Part shown: positions 25,701 to 38,429 of the stretch, piece by piece
How positions within the stretch are numbered: position 1 is the stretch's first letter
Layout: every line of letters begins with the position of its first letter
NCBI GenBank assembly: GCA_963556195.1
Contig: OY744520.1
Location: 8,293,491-8,357,490 of the forward strand
Reading direction: 5' to 3'
DNA: 64,000 nucleotides
Source: Sepiola atlantica
Taxonomy: Eukaryota; Mollusca; Cephalopoda; Sepiida; Sepiolidae
The notes under the pieces: model-generated
Told to the model about the DNA's origin: nothing
Databases searched by the model: none
What the model saw: the letters and a program-made list of their open reading frames with translations, nothing else
Program-made: the position numbers and the translations under genes

Positions 25701-28700
25701 TTCTCACCTTTGACATCTGAAACATGAGAAAGGTCTTTGGTTGTGAGACACTCTGGCAAATGTCGACTTTCTGGAAATTCTTCATCTTCTATAATATGGT
25801 CAAGTGTCATAAACTTGCCAGTCTGGAAAAAAAGAGAAAAAGAATTTAATTTTATCTTTAGAGCAGATTCTCAATGCCTTCGTGTTGCAAAAATAATGTG
25901 TATGCGTATATAGTAGTGCTACAGTGCTAGTATTTGTATAAATATGAATAAAAAATGTTTAAAAACATTTTGTTGTTAAATAATTATTCTAGTGATTGGA
26001 GCTTAAAAATAAAACATTCAATGGTAGCCATCGATACGTTTTTGAATTTTTATACAAAAGCAATATCCCACATTAGCTAAAAATAGATTTATTAGTTTCA
26101 TTGCAAATTTTTTACTTATTTATGTGAATTTGGCTACTAAACAGTAAAAAATAAGAAGTGAGACAGATTACACTCAACTAAAAAAGAAATGAGGGTCTGC
26201 TTATTAAACATTCAACCAATCCTTGAAGAAATCCTAGTAGAAACACCACCACAGGTTTCACACTAAATAAGCTGCATTGATCTAAATAGAAACACCGAAA
26301 TAAAATAAGTTCATATTTATGTGTGTTTTTAAAACTATGGTTTTATTTCATGCAAAGGATGTGAGTAGTCAATGGCAAAAAAAGCTGAAAAAGTATGTGT
26401 GTGTGGTAGCATAAAAAAATAAGAACTTGGATGATGTGCTAGTGATAAATAATAAAAACACATTTTAATTAATTTGAAAAATGCTTAATTAATCAAATTT
26501 ACGAATAAGTTAATCATCAGATTAATTGAGCTGACAGGTGAATTCTTCAGATCATTTTTGGGGCTTTCAACTTAACAGGTTTCACTTTCCCTTTTACCCT
26601 CTGATCAGCAAGTTCTGCTTGTTTCAACTATTTTCGGCATTTTTCCTTAACTCCAATCAGCTTCAACTAAGAATGTCAAAATTAAGAGAAAGACAGTGCA
26701 CATGTTGGGGGGGGGGGGGGGGACATTCTTTGATAAAAACAAAAGTCATCTAACTCCCCTACCCCCCAGTTTACAGATAGAACTGTCATAAGATGGAAAA
26801 GGAAGGCAAGAAGAGAGAGAGAAAGAGGAGAGAGAGAAGAGAAAGAGAGAGAGAAGCTATACTTAATCTAAGGACACCTACACAAAATGTAATATTAAGT
26901 TAAATAATCCATTATTATGCTAAATGTGAGTTTATCAACATCTGTTTCCTTAAGGCTTTTTCTCCCTATATGTTTTAATAACGCAAAATACATGCTAACA
27001 TAAAACTGGGATTGAATTAAATTTGAATAAAAAACTATTTAATTGTTATAATTAACTGAACAAGTTACCCATCTGTCTCTTAGTTATCCACGTATTTCTT
27101 TCATCACCTCTCACTCTATGTTGATTCAACCACTCTAGTATTTCCTAATGTCTCTGTGAGCATTTAGAAAAGGAGTGACTCTTTTCTCAGTATGGCCATC
27201 TAATTCACATACATGTGTCTGTACACACCACAAACACATATGTAAATTAGATGGCAAAATAATAAGTCTCTTTATGAATGAGAATATTCTTTAAGAATAC
27301 TAATACTTATATATCTATTACAAATGAAGCTGAACATATATTATTACTGCTATTAATGTACTTTTGTACTAGCTTTCCATGCTCAATTCAGGGGAGGGGA
27401 TAGTGTAGTATCTGTTCTGTTATGATACCATCTTACCAGGCTAGCAAATATATGCAGTTAGAGAAAGCATATATTTTTTAATTTTTTTAACGTAGTTCAC
27501 CCCAAACAAGGCAGGCCACCACTGTAGACATAAGGGGCTACTGAGAAGAAAGAAAAGGGGAGAAGGTTGAGGTGGGGTCAACCTAAATTGGGGTCAACCT
27601 AAATTGGGATCTGCGCAGCGAGATGTCTGTTTACATTAATTTTAAACTTCTGCATGTCAGTACCGTCGGGGAAATAGGGGGCAGGGAGGGAGTTCCAGAG
27701 GCCAGCAGCACGAGGAAAAAAGCTATTTTAGTAGAAAACTCTCCGGCATCTGGGGACCTCCACAGTGAATGGATGGGATTTAGTCGATTGTCGAGTTGAT
27801 CTAGTGAATTTACATCGAGGGGCACCAGAGTAGCCAATTCATCGAAGCATAATCCATTGAAGTATTTGTAAAACAAGCACAAGGATGCTACATTGCGGCG
27901 ATGGGACAGGGACTGGAGCTTGGTTGACAGTGAGGGACCTATTAGGTTGGCGATTCTTTTTTGGACCTTGTCAAGGAGGGAGAGAGTAGTAGATGATGCA
28001 CCAGCCCAGATGTGGCATAATACTCCATGCATGGGCGGATGGTGGCTTTGTAGAGATACAGGATAATGTCAGGTGTGAGGAGTTTACTAGCACGGTAGAG
28101 AGAGCCAACCTTCTTTGCAGCAGCCTTGGCAATGTCTTCAATGTATTTGTTCAAATTCATGTTACCTGTGAGGGTAGGGTGTTATTTGCCATGACAATCG
28201 GTGGTTGGAGAGGTTTCTTGTAGTTATTGAAGGAAAGGAGCTTTGTCTTTGCGGCATTAAAAGTTACCAACCATTTATGACCCCAATCCACTACAGCCTG
28301 GAAGTCATTTTCTAAGGATTCAGCCATTGCCTCGGATATGATTGCGTCTGTTTTGCCAACATGGCGAGAATAAAGCGTGGTGTCGTCAGCAAATAAACCA
28401 TCTCAGACTCAATGTCATCAGGGAGATCGTTTATATAGATCAGGAACAACAAAGGTCCAAGGATAGATCCCTGGGGTACACCAGCATTTATGTCATGTTG
28501 CTTAGATGAACGGCCATCGAGGACAACCTGGATTTTTCTTTTGGTTAGGAAGGATCTAATTATATTAAGTAATTGCCCAGTAATACCGTATGAGCGTATT
28601 TTCAGGAGAAGCCCTTTATGCCATACCTTGTCAAAGGCCTTGGATATATCAAGCGCTACTGCCCTAGTTTATTTGTTAATAATAATATTAAAAATTAAGT

Positions 28701-31700
28701 TCATGAATTTTTTAATGGAATCAAAGACGAATAAATAATGGACTCAACAGTTTCACATGGATGTCCAGTAAACTTCTAAAATTTAATACCAGTAATATGA
28801 CTAGAATTTAATGGATGTGTGTCAGACAAGGTTGGTTTGAATGTTGGATGTTTTACACATCAAGAGAGACCTGAATCACACTGGGTATGGGTATGCTTTG
28901 TCTATAATTATAAGGAATTACTTTAAAAAGCTTCATTTCTGCAAAATAAAACAGTGGTTAAATAGAAAATTCCCACTTCATCATGGCCGCCATATGTGAA
29001 ATCGGAAATTTCGACCACCAAGTTAATCAAAACAAAATCCCATTATATTTTTGCTCAGTTTTTTTGTTTTTTTTTGCAAATAATTTGTTTGATTATTAAC
29101 AAATAAAATCAAACACTAGTCGAAATTTACAATTTCAGATTTGGCAGTCATGACGGAGTGGGAATTCTCTATTTAAACCGTAGTTAAGATGTTATAAAAT
29201 TATTCTTTAAAATATGATTATATAAGAAAAATTACTGACTTTTTTCTCAGCACTTTGCAGATAAGGCAATACGAGGAATAATGGATCTAATGGTGTCGTC
29301 ATCAAGAAAGAGCCATCTGAAATAAAACAGAAAATATTATCAAGTATGGATTAGCAGAATTAGGGAAAAAAACAATACCTACTGCAAACAATTCACTGTA
29401 CACAATTGAACAAAAGTTGCTATTTAACATGGGGTGGGGCCATACCTTTCAACAAAAGTATTAATGCATAAATAGCTGCAATAGATCCAACATGATTTGA
29501 ACTCAGCATAACAGATTCCATAGTCTGTGATAACATCCATTAGACCAATTACGTTTCTGCCATTTTGAAGTACAAGTGCAACACTGATTTTCCGCCATCC
29601 TTTATTTCTTGAGTCTTGTCAGATTAACCAGTTTATCGAATCATCCCATTTCAACTTAATAATAATTCACCCCCCCCCCCCCAACCTATTAATTACATCC
29701 CTACCATGTCTCTAAACTACCAGGGATTGATAGAAACAAACTTTTACTTCGATGGAAATAAACTGATGTTTACATTTAACACCACGACTGCCACTTGAAT
29801 TTGCTGTGAAGCCATAACTAAGTTTAAATTTAAGCAAAATTGGATATAATTTCAAAATAAAGGGAGACTAACACCAGCAAGTGCAGTGTAAACAAATTGA
29901 TGGCACGCTACACACAGAGCCAACTATTGGCTTTCCAGCAAATTAGTCTGACAGCAGTGGGATTATCAAACCTCTTCATGATTTTGTCCAGATTAAAAGA
30001 GTTACCAGACCGTCAGGTGCTGGAAAATCGGTGTTGCACCTGTATAAACAAGGTAAGATAATCAAATTGTCTACTGTACACATCAACATTTACAGAATTA
30101 AGATTAATCCCCCCTTTTTTTTTTTTAAGTGTTTGGTCTTGTTATGGATTCACGTGCAAATTCTTTCAGTTGTAAAATTGATAATAAATCATTTTATATT
30201 CTTGATCTCCATAGAATCGTTTTCATCCATTTATTTCTTCATATTTGTGTCTTAACACTCACAAGCCACTTCAAAACAGATTTTATCTATTTTTTAATAT
30301 TAACTGGCTTTGCAAACTCACTTTTTCCAGATTCAAACAATTTAGATATGTAAATTTGAAGATGGCCATGTTGTAGTTTGCATGGAAGCAATCCCATAGT
30401 AACGCATTTCAAAGATGGGAAGTTCTTATATATAGATATTTAAAATACACAAATACAAAATAAATAATGACAAAGATTTATTAAACCCAAGATTAAAAAT
30501 CTTCATGGAAAGTAAATATCACGACCATTGTCATAAAATCTAATGTCAGTGTATAAATTAAAAGATTGTTGATAACAATGAATTGAAAAAGAGTTTAAAT
30601 AAATGTCAGTTTTGTTCTAGCGATAGAAGGTGGAGGACAGACCATTTCTTTTTGCGTATATTTATAATAGAAGACCAGATTTATTCAGTAGGAGTTTGAA
30701 AAAAAATTTCAAAGACAAATAACAGTATGACTGACACATGAGTGCTAAAGTTGGTCAGGATTGAAATTGGGTGAGTTTAGAGTTTTGGATTAAATAGATA
30801 ACTTTTTCTTTTTCAGGTTTTAGAAAAACAAACTTTTAAAAAAATCTTCATGCAAATTAAATATCACTAACCCTGTGTCAGTGCATTTTCTTAAAGGTTT
30901 TGAATAGCATTGTAACAAAATGCATTTATAACCCTGTTATAAATGCATTTTGTTACAATGCTAGTGTCAATGCGTTTTGTTTTGAATAAAAAAGTATGAT
31001 TGAAGAATAATTGAAAAGGAGTTTAAATAAGTGTCAATTTTATTTTAACGATGGAAGGTGCCGGACAGATAGACAATTTTTTTCTTGCATGTATTTATAA
31101 TAGAAACCAGATTTATTTAGTAGGAGTTAGAAAAATAATAAAAACATTGTCTATAAAAATTATTCACTTACCTTGAACAACAGAATCATCAATGAACCAA
31201 GACCGGAATTCTTCCTTAAAGTTGTGAATCTCAAACACATTTTGGTTGGAATGAGTGAAGAGAAAGATACATTTCTTTTCTAATCAATGAAAGATAAAAA
31301 AATAACCATTAACCAAGAAAAACATTCATTTTGCAAAAATAACAACAAAAATTAAAATAAAAAAAATAAAAACCAGAGAGAAAGAAATTATCTTTTTATT
31401 ATTCTTTAATAGCCCAGGTGAATTAGGGTTAATATTAACTTTAGAGAAATCTTAAAAAATGTTGCTCAACATTATTTTAAAATACCTTATTATTGTATAA
31501 AACCATTCTATAACAAAAATGACATGCAATATAATTTAATAAAAAAACATTGTTATCACTGTTTGAATGACCGTGAGAAGCCATTTTTCAACATGGCTGT
31601 GTCTTGTTTACATGATTGCAGATGCATTATGGCTGAATATTTATTGCGACTGTCTGAAAACATTTTTGATAAAATTTATTGTTTGACTTAAACTGTATTT

Positions 31701-34700
31701 TTAGTCTGGAAATAAAATTGTAATTTACTTTACAGTTCATTTTAATTGCCTCACCACAAAAAAAAAAAAATTCAACCATAATACACTGACATCCATGTTA
31801 AAAAATGGCCTCTCAGTCAAACAGCATGAACAAATGATAGTTTTTTTTAAATTAAATTATATTACATGTATTTTTTGACAGAAAAAAATAAATGTAATGA
31901 TTTTATACAACTAGATGTGCCTACTCGTTGGCAGTGAAGTCATTTTAGTTTTAAATTTTTATTTGTTTACACAATTTAAAACTTAAGGTAGACAACTCCT
32001 ATTATATTCTTCAATTATAAATCGATAAATCAATAAAAATATTTTCTTCTGGCCTTTTTACCTGTAAGTGGATGTCTGAGACTGCAAAATGCTGCTTTAT
32101 TTTCAACATTTTTGATTGGTGTTAATGCAGTTTCTGAAAAAAAAAAAAAAAAAAAAATGAATTTAGATCAGCTGAAATTCTTGGAGAAAAAAATGATTAT
32201 TATGAACAAGTTATAATTACACGGCGTTGCTCAGGAGTATTTACTTTAATTTTAATTTTTAATTGTATTTTTTTAACCAATTATTTTTTCTTTGTTTTAA
32301 AATAAGATTTTGAAAGTTGAACTTACTTATTACGATATCTTTTGGTCATTAAATTATTAACTAAACCAAATTGTTATACAACTATAACTACTTTTATTAA
32401 GGTTTAAATGTTCTTTTAATCTTTATTTATAAAATTATTGGATGTAAACAGCTTCCAAAACTTTTATTAAATTAGGGGTGGGACGTAATGGGTGAAAATT
32501 TCAGATTCATGCGAGTAGTATTTTTTTGTGTTCATTAATACATAAATAACACTAAACAATCAAACATTTTGAAAATTTTGCAAAATTCAGAAGCTGCAGG
32601 CCAAAAATAGCCGTTAGGGCTCCACGGGACTCAAAATTCATCATTTTTCGGTGAAAAAGTGGTTTCATCCTCAAAAGCTATGAATGGATATAGATGGTTA
32701 AATCTGATATAGTACTTTAATTTAGGACCATTTTCAGGCTGTGAAAGGGTTTTCATGAATGTAAAATAGCCAAAAACTAGTGAAAAATAGCCCAAATTTT
32801 CAACATCAAAAGCTTCACATGTGTGGGACACACATAGGAGATGTAGAGGTACATGATTGGAAGAGAGAGACGCAGCGATCAGCTGTTCAATTTGGAGATT
32901 CTTCTGAACGGAGTCTGTCATGACAGCTGTCAGTTTTTCCCAAATCAAAGCTTTATTGCACCCTACTGTCAGAGACAAACGATTAAGTGATGCCAAAAAA
33001 AGATTTACAATGTTCCTTTGATCTTCAACTGCCATGTTTAGTGAACGCAGACGAAATTTCTTCCCACTGGAAGTTTGAATCACCAATGATGGCCACTCAC
33101 CATTTAGTCTTTTGCAGGTTGTGGTGTCATAGTGGAAGGTTACCACATCGTTAAAATTTTAAACTCAAAGAAAGAGGCAAAAAGCCTTAAAAAAAACACG
33201 TGTTAGATGCAGATATTTTTTATTAAAATCAATTTTTTTTGTTTTTCATCTTGACCTTTTTTTTCTAATTTGAAGATTATTTAATTTGTGAAATTTTCAA
33301 TCATCATAATAATAATAAATTAATCTTCAGATTAATTGAGCTGAGAGGTCAATTTTTCCGATTATTTTTTTTTGTATGGTTTCAACTTTCCTAAACATCT
33401 CGAATCAGTTTCAGCTAAGAAAGTCAAAATTAAGAAAAAGACATTGAGTGCGCATGCGAGGGTAGAAGACAGGAAGTCATTCTTTGATGAAACAAAGGTC
33501 ATCTAACTACTCCATTCATGAATCGTTTGAAGTCTTTTTTTTTTTCACACCAAAACAAGGCATATTGCAACTGAAATGTAAGGGGCTTCTGTGATTAGGG
33601 TTCAAATTTATAAAGGTCATCCTAAGTGGGGAGCTGTGTAGCAAGATAATGGTTTACATTACAATTCTGTATGTTGGTACAACCATGGAAACAGAGGGCA
33701 GGGTGGAGATTCCACAGTCAAGCGGTCCGAGGAAAGAAGCTATTAGAGTAGAAAGTTTTCCGGCACTTGAGGAACTCTACGGTGAAGGGGTGAGATTTTG
33801 CTGCTAATCTGGTTGATTGGGATAGTTATGTTGAGGGGGCACAAGTGCAGTAAGTTCGTCGGAGCACAGTCCATGAAAGTACTTGTAAAACAAGCACAGG
33901 GATACAACATTGCGGCGATGGGACAGGGGCTGGAGCTTGGTAGACAGTGTGGGACTTAGTAGATTAGAGACTTTTTTTGTACACCGTCCTAGAGGGAGAG
34001 ACTAGCAATTGGAGCACCAGCTTTATTTGCACCAGACTTGGCAGTATCTTCTATGTATTTATTTCAATTCATGTTGCCTGTGAATGTTTGGTTGAGGAAT
34101 TTAAAGGCCAGGTTATTGGGGAGGATGCTATCAGTCATGGTAATTAATCTTAAAGGAAAGGAACTTTGTCTTAGTAGCATTGAATGTGACTATCCATTTT
34201 TGAAAAGGAGCTTTGTCTTAGTAGCATTGAATGTGACTATCCATTTTTGAAAAGGAGCTTTGTCTTGTTAGCATTGAATGTGACTATCCATTTTTTACCC
34301 CATTCAACTACAGACTGAAAGTCATTTTCTAACGATTCAGCTATTGTGTTAGATATGTATGTGTTTGATTTGCCCGCATGTCAAGAATAGAGCGTGGTGT
34401 CATCAACAAATATACACATATCGGACACAATTGTATCAGGGAAGTCTTTAATGAAAATCAGGAATAATAAGGGTCCAAGGATTGAACCCTGGGAAACATT
34501 TGTATTAATGTCATGTTTATTGGATCAAGAACAACATGGATCTTTCTTTTAGCTAAGAAGGATCTGATTATATTAAATATCCGTCCAGTAATACAGTACA
34601 AATTAATTTTCCTGAGAAGCCCTTTATGCCAGACCTTGTCAAAGGCTTTGGATATATCAAGCGACACCGCCCTAGCTTAACCTGCCTTATCCAGCGTATG

Positions 34701-37700
34701 GGATGACAGTTAGAATATCCATGGGTGAACGAGATTGCCTAAATCTATACTGTTGGTCCACATGCTTTGGAGATGTCAAAGTTTTTTATAATATCCTGGA
34801 CATGGGAACAGGTGATGATCAGATCCTCTAGTGTGGTTTCCGTCCATGGTGGGAAATTAGGGAGGGAGTGGTTGGTGGAGTTTAAGGCAAACCGCTAGGC
34901 AAGCTATCCAGTCTTCTCCGTTGCCTTGCAAGCAACATTGTGGGGGTTAGATAGCAATTGTTGATTGTTCACTATTATAGATTTTCCAGAAATCATAAGT
35001 TCCTTAACCTTCACAGCAAAATTAACATTTTTAGTTTTCAGAGAGAACTGAGAGGGAGAAGGAAGGCATCAGAAAGCGGAAAAGAGAAATATAATACGAA
35101 AGAGAGAAAGAAAGAGAAATGGAAATAAAATCCAGCCAAATAGCGACTAAAAAGGATTATAGTGAGACTTTAGCGATTTGGCATAAATCAGCCTTTTCTT
35201 ATTAAAAAAAAAAATGAATTTTGACCAAAAAGTGGTGTGGCTGCTGCCAGATTTGACTTTGATAGGCTACATGGCATTTGTATGTTTCTGTACGAATCAC
35301 AATGTCGAAATATCGGAACTTAATAGTTCCTCGTTTAAATTCCTTACCATAAAATAGATCCTAGATATAAAGCCAAAAAGATAGAGAAAAGATTGTTCCA
35401 GATAGAATAAAAACGTACCGATAACATAAATACATATAAATAAGAATAAATAACTACTTATTCCGTGTTCTACATAGCTGGAAAATTAAAATAAGATAAA
35501 GGCCCTACACTGACTGAAGTATTTGCTAAAGGTATCTTCATGGCCGTATTTTATTTTTCAGGGATGTGTCATCGTATTCCCACATACAGGACCTGGTATT
35601 CCCAAATGCTCATCCATCTGGTGCTGGCCAGGCTCAGCATTGCTTAACTTCGGTGTTCTAAATTTTTTTTTTCTTTTTTTTTTTAAATGTCCCTATTTAC
35701 TTGGAGAAAGTTAGACACAATGTTGTTTTTTAATAAGGACGGGGGGGGGGGGGGATAAATCCCCAAAACAGGGCACTCTGGATTGGGACTAAAATTAAAA
35801 TTGTCTTAGTCTCGGAGGATTTCTCCTCTTTTGATAAAGAACAAAATAGATCGGGGCAATTTTAACAAAAGCCAACAAACGTTTTTAGTTCAATACAGAA
35901 CTAGTATCATTTCTGTTTAGTTAGAACTGAAAAAAAAAAATGGTTGACATTACACGGTCATATGGAGTCTCGATAATCGCTCAAAAATCGAAAATTACAC
36001 AAAAAATACTGGTAATAAAAATATACAGTTCTGTTGAACATCACATTTTCGTACGATTGGTGACAGTTATTACCTGTGGTTCTGTTTAATTTTCGATTTT
36101 TGAGCGATTATCGAGACTCCATGTGACTGAAATGTCAGCCATTTTATTTTCATTCTAACTCAACAGAGTTGACACTAGTTTTGTATTGAACTAAAAAAAA
36201 AACTCTTTAAAATAAGTTAAAACAAAAACACAAATAAACTTATCCAGGTAGGTAGAAAAGTAACTTATCTTGCCTTTGGTAACATTTGTTGTATGTTTGT
36301 TTTTTTCACACCTTTTTCTTTGTTTTGTTAGCTCCTGTTAAAAATATCCATATATCCTAGACGACGTATTTACTACTATCGTGACACTTGTATATCCGAA
36401 GGTAATTTTGAAGCCTTTAAACTGTCGAATAGAAAGTAATTGTTTGTTTACACTATTTTTAGTTCATTTGTACTCATCCTAAAACCGAAGGAAAACATTA
36501 CTTTTCTCACGACAGGGGATAGCGTTGCAAAGAAATTTATTTGGTTACTTGTATTTCAGATTATTTTTTGTTAGAGTGAAATACGTTTAGACATTAGTTC
36601 CAAATAACTTATTTTTACTTAAATGATGTTCTAGTAAAAATTTATAACATTAAAAACAAGGTAATCATTACTATTAGTGGCATAAATTATTTTAAAGGAA
36701 ATACTGTTGAGAAATTACTAAAGAAAAAAATATATATTTTTGTTTAAGGTTTACTTACTCAGTTGTGCCCTATTTGCGTTAATTTAGTATAAGTTTATAA
36801 GCCTCTAAAGTTATGGCAAATATCTGTTCTAAGCAAAGTAACCATATTTGTTTAGTCAGGAAGTAAGGTCCATAACGTAAACAAGGATGGCTACTTTGCT
36901 CAGAACCGATATTTACGGTAATTTTTAAAAGCTTATAAATTATATTAAATATTATCTTTGAACACAATTTTTTTTTTAAATAATTTGGTAAAACCTGAAA
37001 CAAAAATAAATTGTGGTACTGTTTCGGAAAAGGCAACCAACATTTTTTTTTCTGAAACAGTACCAACAATAAGTTACAGAGTTTCGTCGTATACACCGGA
37101 AAAGTATAGTCGCCATCTTTATAAACACTAGATAAAGTAGAACGATAACTCATGTTCATACTTAAACTAAAATTTGTGAATGTCGTTTTTCCTTAGCTAG
37201 CCTATTTCTCGGCGTTTATAAAGATGGTGATTCCATCAGTTGTTGGCTATCGAGACACTCCATCCTTTTAAAAACTCATGCTCCCTGAAAAACTATACCT
37301 GATGTACCCTAGGGACCTCCAATTGGTTGTGAACTATTTACCCCCCCCCCCCTATATATAACACGATGTAACTTTAATTTAGATTAAGATTATCAACAAA
37401 ACTTTTTTACCATTCAAAAGAGGATACATTAAATAAACTGCTGATGATTTTTTAGAATTTTTTCCAGCATACGAAACTCATGAAAATGTGAAGTTAAAAT
37501 GTTGTGTACTTTTTTTTACGTGATAAACTAACGTTCTTATGTATAAGCATTTATGTGCGCTGTGATAGGCACATTTTTAATAAATCTCGCATAAATCAAG
37601 TTATGGCCAGATCTTCACGAAATTTTCAATACTTATTCATTATAGGACTAATTTATCTTTAAAATGCTGTTTTCCTAAAATATATTAGGGAAAATATTTT

Positions 37701-38393
37701 TTTTACGTGATCCCCCCCCCCCCCTGTTTCATTTTATGAAATATTGAACGAAATATATTGTCATCCGGCGATTTTCTTTTCTTATATAAAACTAAACTCT
37801 TTTAAAAAACACATTGGATTAATTTTATTAAATTTTACGTAAACTGTTTTAGTAAACTGGTCCGTGAATGCACAAATAAAAAGTGGAAATAAAAGCAATA
37901 TTATTATGTTTTGAATTTTTTTTTACCTTTTCTCAATAAAATATACTGTGATTTATTGAAATGCAAAAAAAAAAAAAGTTTTACGAAATAATTTTTATTT
38001 TCAGAGACATTTATTCATTTGATCGTATTGATCGAGTTTATCGGTTTTAAACATCATTTTTGAACATATTCGTGTTCGAAATTTTTCAAAATATTTTAAT
38101 ATAATATAGCCCGAAGTATTATGAATCGTAAAAGACAAAAGTTGTGGCGGATGTCATATTATGTACTTGGAAAAAACTACTTCATTTGCTAGAAGTAAGA
38201 AAATTTTTTTGCACTAACTGATTTTGCCGCAACTATGGAACGCAATACTAGCCATAATTAACACGTCAATTTTTAATGTGAAATTGTCCCACGCGCATGC
38301 GCATACATTTTTAGAGTAAAATTGGTGCACGCCGCACGCTAATTTGTAAACAGTAACACTAATAAGAAAAAACGTTGACAAAAGTAATTATTA

Positions 38394-38429
<36 letters not shown>

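Noticed and set aside
36779..37159. 126-codon minus-strand frame
   Set aside because: AT-rich chance frame with low-complexity Lys/Leu content and no recognisable motif.
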